From Candidatus Krumholzibacteriia bacterium (GTDB taxonomy: Bacteria > Krumholzibacteriota > Krumholzibacteriia > G020349025): DNA of 14,087 nucleotides. How positions within the stretch are numbered: position 1 is the stretch's first letter; the number at the start of each line of letters is the position of its first letter. Positions 6,682 to 12,284 of the stretch are shown here, one piece after another. Position numbers and translations under genes: made by a program. The notes beneath the pieces were generated by a model, which made no database searches, was not told the origin of the DNA, and saw nothing but the letters and a program-made list of their open reading frames with translations. The stretch is from assembly GCA_035649275.1 (NCBI GenBank), contig DASRJW010000019.1, positions 1-14,087 of the forward strand, in the 5' to 3' direction.

Positions 6682-7375
6682 ACTGCTTGGCCGGCGGCAG
6701 CGCTCCCGCGGCGCGCAGCGACTCGGTGACCTTGCGCATGCGGGTGCGATACTCGTGGGGCGGCTCGAAGGGCACGGGGCCGGCGGCGCGTGCCGCCTCC
6801 GTCACGGCCTTGGCCTCGTCAGGGAAGCCGTTGTCGCCGAAGTGCGTCACCGATTCCTCCGCGAGGTGGGCGCGCACGACAAGCTCCGAGTAGTTCTTCC
6901 CGTTCAGGAAGATGTAGCCGAGGGTGCGTCCGTAGGGATCCTTCTGCTCCCCCCGCAGGATCTCTACCTGGCTGGCGACGGCGAAGGCGCCGCGGGCGAA
7001 GCTCGCCGCCTCGCGCCCGAAGGGCTGGTCGTAGGGCAGATTGTGCTCGATGTTCTGGGTCTCCGGCGTGTCTACGCCTAAGATGCGCACCGTCTCCTGG
7101 TCGCCGTTCCCCCAATCGATCAGCACCGTGTCGCCGTCCAGCACCAGGACCTTCTCCACCGCCACCGCCAGCCGCGCTTTCGTCGGCCGTGTCTGCTTGC
7201 GATCCTCCTGCGCCGCGCCCGAGACGGCGAGGAGCGCCAGGCAGGACGCAGCGACCAGGCTGATGAGCAGCAGCGCCGGTACGAGCCGGGAAAGTCGCCC
7301 TGCTCCGGCGGCGCCGCGCGACGCGAAGGAATGGCGAGAGGGAGCAGGGCGGGCACACTCGGACAGGCGGGACAT
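6680..7375 (-). CDS. Exported staphylococcal-nuclease-like (SNase/thermonuclease) protein
   Basis: A 231-residue protein with an N-terminal basic region and a long hydrophobic segment (about 28-55) ending near GAAQED, so it is probably exported or membrane-anchored. The SNase fold follows: VLVLDGDTVLIDWGN (76-90), VRILGVDTPE (96-105) and DPYGRTLGYIFLNG (147-159). Compared with staphylococcal nuclease, the catalytic and calcium-binding set is complete: Asp82, Arg97, Asp102, Thr103, Glu105 and Arg150. A calcium-dependent phosphodiesterase acting on DNA or RNA outside the cytoplasm is therefore likely. The ATG at 7375 is preceded by GAGAGGAG about ten bases upstream. It lies upstream of archease and rtcB on the same strand, but its export signal argues against a direct role with those cytoplasmic proteins. 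Confidence 0.88.
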   Translation of the reverse strand: MSRLSECARPAPSRHSFASRGAAGAGRLSRLVPALLLISLVAASCLALLAVSGAAQEDRKQTRPTKARLAVAVEKVLVLDGDTVLIDWGNGDQETVRILGVDTPETQNIEHNLPYDQPFGREAASFARGAFAVASQVEILRGEQKDPYGRTLGYIFLNGKNYSELVVRAHLAEESVTHFGDNGFPDEAKAVTEAARAAGPVPFEPPHEYRTRMRKVTESLRAAGALPPAKQ

Positions 7376-7470
7376 GGCGGTTCGTCTCCTCTCGCTTCTC
7401 ATCCAAGCGGTGTCAAAGCCAGCGCTCACTCGGGCGCCGTCTCTTCCCAGGACCCGACGCAGCAGGAGAG

Positions 7471-7500
7471 CTCGCGTCGTGCCCGGTCGCACGACGCGAG
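7471..7500 (-). terminator. Strong perfect hairpin after the DsrE cluster
   Basis: CTCGCGTCGTGC (7471-7482) and GCACGACGCGAG (7489-7500) form a perfect 12-bp GC-rich stem with a six-base loop. It lies 11 bp past the stop of the last DsrE-like gene on the minus strand. It is the strongest hairpin I see in the window and probably ends or protects the DsrE transcript. It lacks a T-run, so it would be a hairpin-only or Rho-assisted terminator. Confidence 0.6.
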
Positions 7501-7511
7501 GCTCATGCGTC

Positions 7512-7898
7512 TCACCAGTGCCAGACCTGATCGTAGCCGGCGAACAGACGGGCGATCCCGGCGCGCGGGATCTTCTCCACGCCGTCGATGCATTCATTGG
7601 GTTCGATGCCGCGCTCGGCAGCGTCCTCCTGCACCATATAGACGGGTACACCCTTCGTCACCAGCTTGGCCAGATCCTGATGCAGCACCGGCGGCTGCGT
7701 CTGCCGGCGGCCGCCGAAGGAGAGGCCGCTGGCGTCCTGAGCGCGGACGGCGTAGTTGACCGCGTTGCCGCAGAGCAGGAGCGCCAGGTCGGCCCCGGCG
7801 CCCTTCATGACGTGGGTAATCCAGACCACTGGATCGTCTTGCTCTTCGATGGTGCAGCGGTAACCCGCGTCGAGCACCTGAAGGACTTTCTTGGGCAT
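7512..7898 (-). CDS. DsrE-fold protein, third of three
   Basis: A 128-residue protein with an alternating strand/helix pattern typical of the DsrE/DsrF/YchN fold: KVLQVLDAGYRC at the start, a helix, GADLALLLCGNAVNYAV (35-51), and KLVTKGVPVYMVQEDAAERGIEPNECIDGVEKI (78-110), which matches the G-V-x-V-x-V...E-D-x-x-x-R-G-I segment of DsrH/TusB-like proteins. It ends GYDQVWHW. Cysteines are at 15, 43 and 103; none is in a proven sulfur-transfer motif. GGGAGGA before the ATG is a strong ribosome binding site. The gene is 17 bp after the second DsrE-like gene, so it is the last of a three-gene operon. DsrE-fold proteins commonly carry sulfur between partners; the partner here is unknown. Confidence 0.75.
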   Translation of the reverse strand: MPKKVLQVLDAGYRCTIEEQDDPVVWITHVMKGAGADLALLLCGNAVNYAVRAQDASGLSFGGRRQTQPPVLHQDLAKLVTKGVPVYMVQEDAAERGIEPNECIDGVEKIPRAGIARLFAGYDQVWHW

Positions 7899-7915
7899 GA
7901 TTCCTCCCTGCGCGC

Positions 7916-8329
7916 CTACTTGGCGCCCATGACCAGAGTGCAGTCGGAGTTCTCCGCCGCCTTCCACAGGTCGGCAGGCGAGCCGCGCCGCGTCCCGGGC
8001 ACGGCCTCGGCCACGCCCCGTTCGTCCACGCAGAGCCCGCAGTTGATCCAGTCCAGCTTGCCGCCATGAGCCTGAGTGGTCTCGATGAGAGCCGCCACCC
8101 ATTCCCGCGGTAGCGGGTGGTCTTCCTCTTGCAGATCACGGCCGTGCACCGCGTTGGCGTGCCCCACCTGCTTGGCGAAAGCGAGCCCCACGGCACCCTC
8201 GTAGGCGAACACGTTGATGTCGTAGCCGCGACGCGCCGCGATGTCCAGGAGCCGCATCGCCGTCACCGTCCGCGCGTTCTCGAAGGGCGCGTCCATGATG
8301 GCGAAGGTGAGAGTTTTCTTGCCAGCCAT
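7916..8329 (-). CDS. DsrE-fold protein with CGLC motif, second of three
   Basis: A 137-residue DsrE-fold protein beginning KKTLTFAIMDAPFENARTVTAMRLLDIAARRGYDINVFAYEG split over strand 1, helix 1 and strand 2. The notable site is INCGLCVDERG (96-106): Cys97 and Cys100 form a C-x-x-C where DsrE/TusD-type proteins carry their persulfide Cys. This is the member of the trio most likely to hold sulfur or sense redox state. It ends LWKAAENSDCTLVMGAK. The ribosome binding site AGGAG is well placed. It starts only nine bp after the stop of the first DsrE-like gene and is followed 17 bp later by the third. No DsrC, TusA, dissimilatory sulfite reductase or tRNA thiolation gene is nearby, so the pathway is open. 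Confidence 0.75.
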   Translation of the reverse strand: MAGKKTLTFAIMDAPFENARTVTAMRLLDIAARRGYDINVFAYEGAVGLAFAKQVGHANAVHGRDLQEEDHPLPREWVAALIETTQAHGGKLDWINCGLCVDERGVAEAVPGTRRGSPADLWKAAENSDCTLVMGAK

Positions 8330-8338
8330 GGTGTCTCC

Positions 8339-8665
8339 TCAGTTCCAGAGAACCTTGCGGCCCTCGCTCATGTGATCGATGACGACATCCAGATCGGCGA
8401 CCGCGATCCCTGCCGCCAGTCGCTCCTTCCCAATGCCGCGCTCGCGCAGCGAGAAGGAATCAGCCACCACCGCGACGCCAGCACCGGACAGCTTGGCGTA
8501 GGCGCCGGTGGCGGCGCCCTTCCGGGCCCCGAACACGGCGTTCTGCACCAAGAACAGCGTCACCTCGTTGCCCTCGCGCCGCAGGTCGCCCGCCAGCAGG
8601 CAATACTTTTCCCCCTCGCGGGATTCGAGCGGGTCGCGCGAAGCGATCAGCGTGTACTTCGCCAT
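8339..8665 (-). CDS. DsrE-fold protein, first of three
   Basis: A 108-residue protein with the DsrE-type core: KYTLIASRDPLES, a helix with CLLAGDLRREG, then EVTLFLVQNAVFGARKG (34-50), GVAVVADSFSLRERGI (63-78) and a final strand DVVIDHMSEGRKVLWN. Its only Cys (22) lies in helix 1, not at the usual active-site turn, so it resembles the non-catalytic partner seen in DsrEFH/TusBCD complexes. GAGGAGG lies just before the ATG. It opens the three-gene cluster; all three share strand, spacing of 9-17 bp and strong ribosome binding sites, consistent with a complex made in fixed ratio. Function is by fold only. Confidence 0.7.
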   Translation of the reverse strand: MAKYTLIASRDPLESREGEKYCLLAGDLRREGNEVTLFLVQNAVFGARKGAATGAYAKLSGAGVAVVADSFSLRERGIGKERLAAGIAVADLDVVIDHMSEGRKVLWN

Positions 8666-8850
8666 CTCACCCTCCTCGGGCTTGGTTTTCGTGTCTGCCG
8701 CATGGGATGCCGCGTTCCCTCTGTCCGTACTGGCGTCCGTGACGCCGCCGGCTCGAAGAGGAGCCCCGCCGCCTCTCGACCGACTGGCCGAGGCGACAAC
8801 GGGTCAGAGACACGATGAAGATCTCAGCACTGCCCATCCTATCGAAGGAA

Positions 8851-8894
8851 TGCCGGCGAAGCAAGGAAGGCGAGACGGGTACCGCTTGCCGGCA
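8851..8894 (-). terminator. Hairpin downstream of the amidohydrolase gene
   Basis: TGCCGGC (8851-8857) pairs with GCCGGCA (8888-8894), and AAGC (8859-8862) with GCTT (8884-8887): an 11-bp stem with a single bulged G. It begins 15 bp after the amidohydrolase stop on the minus strand and is followed by TTCCTTC. It is a reasonable transcription terminator and leaves the DsrE cluster to its own promoter in 8666-8850, where I recognise no clear element. Confidence 0.5.
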
Positions 8895-8909
8895 CCCCAG
8901 CCGAGAAGC

Positions 8910-10175
8910 TCACCGCTGGGAGCGGACGACTCTCCCCTCCTGGAGGACGAGTGCGACCTGCCGCAGCGCTGCGATGTCCTGGAGCGGGTCGCCGCGTACG
9001 GCCACCAAGTCGGCGCGGAAACCGGGAGCGATGCGACCACACTCCTCGCCGAGGCCGAGCACCGCGGCAGCGCCGCTCGTGGCGGCGCGGAGCGCCTGCA
9101 TCCGGGACATGCCGTAGGCCACCATCAGCTCGAGCTCGCGCACGTTGTCACCGTGAGCGAAGACGCCGGCGTCGCTGCCGCAAGCGATGGCGGTCCCTGC
9201 CTCCAGAGCGCGCGCGAAAGCAGCGCGCGAGTGGCGCAGGACTTCCGGTTCGGGATCGCCGGGCTTCCAGCCGGCGTAGCGCGCCGTGGCTTCGTACGCC
9301 GCCAGGGTCGGGCACAACACCACACCGTGACTGCGCATGAGGCGCAGCACCTTGGTGGAAACTTCCAAGCCGTGCTCGATGCTGCGCACTCCGGCTTCGA
9401 CACAACGTTCGATCGCCTCGTCCGTGACCGCGTGAGCCGCTACCGGCAACGCCGCCGCGCGGGCCTCGTCGACCGCGGCCCGCAGCTCCTCCAGTGTGAG
9501 CGTCGGCCTCGCGCCGGCCCCGCGGGTGCGTGGGTAATCGGCGTAGACCTTGATCCAGTCGGCTCCGGCGGCGATTTGCGCCCGCACCGCGGCGCGCATG
9601 CCGTCAGCGCCGTTCACTTCCTGCGCCCCTTGCGGCACGTCCCAGCGCCGATCGAAAGCGCTCGGCCCGTAGCAATCCACCGCCACGATGGCGCGGGTGA
9701 CGACGAAGAGTCGGGGCCCCGGAATGAGTCGAGCGGCAATGGCATCGCGCAGCGCCACGTCGGCGAAGCCGGCGCCCTCGGTGCCGAGGTCGCGGATCGT
9801 GGTCCAGCCCGCTTCGAGCGTCCGCCGTGCCGCCACGCTGGCCCGCAGGGTGCGAAACTCCAGCGCCTCCTTCAGAACTTGGTCGTCCCAGAGGGCTTCG
9901 TTGTAAGGGTGCAGCAACAGGTGCGTGTGCAGATCGATGAGACCAGGAACGAGGTACAGGCCCTCGAGGTCGATGCTGCTGTCGGCCGGCACTGCCTGGG
10001 CTTCGGGCAGCACGGCGCGGATGCGACCGGCCTCCAGCACCACCACGCGCCCGTCGAGCCAGCGTCCCCCTTCCGCATCGAGGACGCGTCCACCCCGGAG
10101 GAGGAGCGTGGCCGCGCCCGCGCCCGGGGCGCCGAGCAGCAACCATAGAAAGGCGAAGAAAACCGGCGCTCGCAT
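8910..10175 (-). CDS. Exported metal-dependent amidohydrolase (Xaa-Pro/Xaa-Arg dipeptidase or imidazolonepropionase-related)
   Basis: A 421-residue member of the amidohydrolase superfamily, with a signal peptide (1-21, cleavage near GAGA-AT). Metal and catalytic residues are in place: His83 and His85 in DLHTH, Lys209 in WIKVYADY (the likely carboxylated bridging lysine), His248 in AAHAVTD, His268 in SIEHG and Asp335 in CGSDAG. The N-terminal beta-sandwich (LLLRGGRVLDAEGGRWLDG) and the C-terminal return strand (GRIAPGFRADLVAVRGDPLQDI) complete the fold. Family members with this pattern and an export signal often hydrolyse dipeptides such as Xaa-Arg/Lys or Xaa-Pro, but the substrate is not fixed by what I can see. 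GGGAG lies upstream of the ATG at 10175; the frame is open to 10286 but the signal peptide fixes the start. It is divergent from the DMT exporter. Confidence 0.87.
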   Translation of the reverse strand: MRAPVFFAFLWLLLGAPGAGAATLLLRGGRVLDAEGGRWLDGRVVVLEAGRIRAVLPEAQAVPADSSIDLEGLYLVPGLIDLHTHLLLHPYNEALWDDQVLKEALEFRTLRASVAARRTLEAGWTTIRDLGTEGAGFADVALRDAIAARLIPGPRLFVVTRAIVAVDCYGPSAFDRRWDVPQGAQEVNGADGMRAAVRAQIAAGADWIKVYADYPRTRGAGARPTLTLEELRAAVDEARAAALPVAAHAVTDEAIERCVEAGVRSIEHGLEVSTKVLRLMRSHGVVLCPTLAAYEATARYAGWKPGDPEPEVLRHSRAAFARALEAGTAIACGSDAGVFAHGDNVRELELMVAYGMSRMQALRAATSGAAAVLGLGEECGRIAPGFRADLVAVRGDPLQDIAALRQVALVLQEGRVVRSQR

Positions 10176-10202
10176 GCGTACTCCCGGGGCATCGGTGGCA
10201 AG

Positions 10203-10243
10203 CGGCAACGACCGCCGCCGCGTCACGGAACCTGTCGTTGCCG
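10203..10243 (-). promoter_or_regulatory. Perfect 10-bp inverted repeat in the leader of the amidohydrolase gene
   Basis: CGGCAACGAC (10203-10212) and GTCGTTGCCG (10234-10243) are exact inverted repeats with a 21-bp spacer, starting 28 bp upstream of the amidohydrolase ATG in the divergent intergenic region. It could be an operator for a dimeric regulator or an mRNA leader hairpin. The 10-bp direct repeat GCGTCACGGA occurs inside the loop (10220-10229) and again at 10305-10314. Confidence 0.4.
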
Positions 10244-10344
10244 GTGTGGCGCGAGCACTGTAGGCCAAGTGGGCGGCGCGGCTCAAGGTTGCCGGAGCGG
10301 GGCGGCGTCACGGAGTCCCGGCCCGAGCTCGGCTGACGAACGTG

Positions 10345-10350
10345 TAGGAT
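10345..10350 (+). promoter_or_regulatory. Candidate -10 element upstream of the DMT exporter
   Basis: TAGGAT in TGTAGGATCC, preceded by TG as in an extended -10, 57 bp before the exporter ATG. No convincing -35 hexamer. Confidence 0.2.
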
Positions 10351-10407
10351 CCACGGATTGCCCTCTGCTGCGGGTCGAGGGACTTCCAGAACAACCGGAG
10401 GAAGTGG

Positions 10408-11364
10408 ATGCGCCCCGAGTCCCCACGCATTCCCTGGCTCGTGGTCGTCGCCTACGCCGGGATGTGCCTGATCTGGAGCAGCACTTGGACGGTGATCAAG
10501 TTCGGCTTGCGCGGTGCCCCGCCGCTCACCGCGGTCAGCGTTCGCTTCGTCATCGCCGCCCTGTTGCTCGCGCTCGTCCTCCTGGCGCGGCGCCTGCGGC
10601 TCCCTGAGGTACGGCGCTTCTGGTGGCTCAGCCTCACGCTCGGCATCACCCAGGTCGCCATCCCGTACATCCTGGTCTACTGCGCCGAGCAGCGCATCTC
10701 ATCCGGCCTCACGGCGGTGCTCTACAGCACCATGCCGCTCGTCGTCGCCCTCCTCGCCCGAGTTTTCCTCGGCGATCGCCTGACCACGGCGAAGCTGGTG
10801 GGGATCGCCGCTGGCATCGGTGGCGTCGTCCTCATCTTCTCCGACAACCTGCATGCCGAGAGCGGCATCGGGGTGGGCGCCGTGCTGGTGAGCGTCCTCT
10901 TCGCCAGCTCCTCTTCCGTCCTCACCAAACGCCACGGTACGACCTACGACCCGCAGGTGCTGCTGCTCCCGACCTTTCTCGTCGGTGGACTGGTCACCCT
11001 CGCTCTCGCGGCGCCTCTGGAGCGGAGCGACCCGCGCCGTTACGACGGTCTCACCTGGATGACGATCCTCTATCTCGCCGTGGTGGGCTCGGTGCTGGCC
11101 TTCAGCCTCTACCTCTGGGTGCTGCGCCGTGTGGAGGTCACCGTCGTCTCCTACCAGACGTTCGTCATCCCCATCCTCGCGACCTTGCTCGGCTGGCTCC
11201 TCCTCGACGAAACGATCACGGCGCGCACCGGGCTCGGGGCCGCCCTCATCCTGACCGGCATCGCCGTCGCCACCGTGCACGCCTCGCGCGGCTTTCCCCA
11301 GCGCCGCTCGGGCGCGGAGCCCTCGGCGCGCGAGTCGAGCCCACCACGAGCAAAGAGTCGTTAG
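10408..11364 (+). CDS. EamA/DMT-family transporter
   Basis: A 318-residue inner-membrane protein with ten hydrophobic segments (about 10-30, 42-61, 72-92, 97-116, 126-144, 152-168, 180-202, 216-235, 242-263 and 270-289) in two repeated five-helix EamA halves. Family marks include LIWSSTWTVIKFGL in helix 1, SSGLTAVLYSTMPLVVALLARVFLGDRLT (98-126) and, in the second half, VSYQTFVIPILATLLGWLLLDETIT, the repeated P-x-x-x-x-x-x-x-x-x-L-x-E/D-x-x-T element. Such proteins usually export amino acids or small metabolites; the substrate is unknown. GGAGGA at 10397-10402 supports the ATG. The tail after residue 290 is polar, Ser/Arg-rich and probably cytoplasmic. It is divergent from the amidohydrolase and convergent with the PAP2-like gene. 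Confidence 0.9.
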   Translation: MRPESPRIPWLVVVAYAGMCLIWSSTWTVIKFGLRGAPPLTAVSVRFVIAALLLALVLLARRLRLPEVRRFWWLSLTLGITQVAIPYILVYCAEQRISSGLTAVLYSTMPLVVALLARVFLGDRLTTAKLVGIAAGIGGVVLIFSDNLHAESGIGVGAVLVSVLFASSSSVLTKRHGTTYDPQVLLLPTFLVGGLVTLALAAPLERSDPRRYDGLTWMTILYLAVVGSVLAFSLYLWVLRRVEVTVVSYQTFVIPILATLLGWLLLDETITARTGLGAALILTGIAVATVHASRGFPQRRSGAEPSARESSPPRAKSR

Positions 11365-11410
11365 CGGGAAATCGATCGGCCTGGACGGCGGCCGTTCGAG
11401 TGCAGGCGGG

Positions 11411-12043
11411 TCAGAACTTCATCTTCAGGCCGAGACCCTTGCGTCCCAGGATCAGGTGATCCTGCATCGTGCGGGCGCGCGAGGAGTGGTGCGCGACCGC
11501 TTCACCCACCGCGAGACCCAGAGCCGAGCTGAGGAGAACCGAGGAGCCCGATCCTGCCTCGCGGGTGTAGCTGTAGGTCCCCGCGGCGACGGCGAGGGCG
11601 TAGGCCGAAGCGCCCGCCACCCAGCCATAGTGGGTGCGGACGATGGGTGCGATGGTGAAGGCGCTCGAGGTGCCGAGGTCGACCCCCAAGCTGGGCTCGG
11701 GCTGGCCGTGCTGCAGTGCCCGGTCCGCTCCAAAGGAGAGTGCGCCGTTGAGCGCGAGACCCTTGGCGAGATCCGGCGCCGCGCCGGAGAAGAAGCCCGT
11801 ACCCCGTGGGGAAACGAAGAGCAGAGGGTCCAGCGACGGAGTCGACGACAGGAGCGGAGCCTGGCTCGTCGCAGCGACCTGGCGCAGGTCCTGGCCTTTC
11901 GCTGTGACTCGCTGCAGTTCCTCGCTCGCTGCGGCGGCAGGCAAGCCGGGATCGGCAGACGCGACGGCGCCCCACCAGATGGCGGCGAGCCAGGTCGGGA
12001 ACGCGATGCGACGGAAAGACGACTGGGATGTGGGCCGGGACAC
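11411..12043 (-). CDS. Exported protein resembling a PAP2 phosphatase that lacks the catalytic residues
   Basis: A 210-residue protein starting at GTG with GGAGG four bases before it, and a signal peptide ending near ASA-DP (30). Residues 95-185 follow the spacing of a PAP2 (type 2 phosphatidic acid phosphatase) core. ALSFGADRALQ sits where family members have K-x6-RP, LGTSSAFTIAPIVRTHYGWVAGASAYAL where they have PSGHTSSAF..., and YTREAGSGSSVLLSSALGLAVGEAVAHH where they have SR-x-x-x-x-x-H-x-x-x-DV-x-AG-x-x-LG. The Lys, both His and the Asp of the active site are replaced (by Ser, a gap, Gly and Ser). If the match is real, this is a non-catalytic relative. The end GLGLKMKF ends in Phe, as in outer-membrane proteins. 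The alternative is an unrelated exported protein of unknown function. It is convergent with the DMT exporter, 46 bp apart. Confidence 0.55.
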   Translation of the reverse strand: MSRPTSQSSFRRIAFPTWLAAIWWGAVASADPGLPAAAASEELQRVTAKGQDLRQVAATSQAPLLSSTPSLDPLLFVSPRGTGFFSGAAPDLAKGLALNGALSFGADRALQHGQPEPSLGVDLGTSSAFTIAPIVRTHYGWVAGASAYALAVAAGTYSYTREAGSGSSVLLSSALGLAVGEAVAHHSSRARTMQDHLILGRKGLGLKMKF

Positions 12044-12104
12044 TGGGCCTCCGAATGGTGGCGAGGTTCAGAATGCATGAAGAGTACCGACTCGCTTTGC
12101 CCCC

Positions 12105-12145
12105 GCAGCATTCACGTAAACATATTCAACACAATTGATTAGACG
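12105..12145. other. AT-rich island in the 12044-12284 intergenic region
   Basis: Around 12110-12140 the sequence (cacgtaaacatattcaaca and on to attgattagacg) is far more A/T-rich than the rest of the window. It lies 60-100 bp upstream of the PAP2-like gene (minus strand), so a promoter or regulator site for that gene is likely, but I cannot assign -35 and -10 boxes with confidence. Confidence 0.35.
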
Positions 12146-12195
12146 ATTTCGTCGGGTGCTCTGGGGGAGCGACGGGCGTCCTGTTTAGGGGACTT

Positions 12196-12272
12196 CCGAG
12201 GCTCTGAACGTCTCTTTCGAAGACGCCTCGGGACCTGAGCCGCTCTTCGCGGCGGGTGCCGGGCTCGAAGAG
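12196..12272 (-). terminator. Two tandem hairpins downstream of the kinase-like gene
   Basis: Proximal hairpin: CTCTTCG (12243-12249) with CGAAGAG (12266-12272), 7 bp, starting 12 bp after the stop of the kinase-like gene. Distal hairpin: CCGAGGC (12196-12202) with GCCTCGG (12225-12231), with an inner CGTCT/AGACG option (12209-12213 and 12221-12225). No T-run follows either; together they probably end transcription of the envelope genes. Confidence 0.42.
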
Positions 12273-12284
12273 GATCGCGACCCT

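Noticed and set aside
3125-7375. Functional RNA-processing operon of SNase-like nuclease, archease and RtcB
   Set aside because: The nuclease carries an export signal while RtcB and archease are cytoplasmic, and a hairpin lies between them; co-location alone does not support a joint role.
8667-8864. Small minus-strand open frame just upstream of the DsrE cluster
   Set aside because: It is Arg/Ser-rich, lacks a clear ribosome binding site and has no recognisable motif; treated as non-coding leader.
8508-10148. Long plus-strand open frame of 546 codons over the amidohydrolase and DsrE genes
   Set aside because: It is antisense to genes with clear families, its translation is Arg/His/Ala-rich without domain character, and long antisense frames are expected at this GC content.
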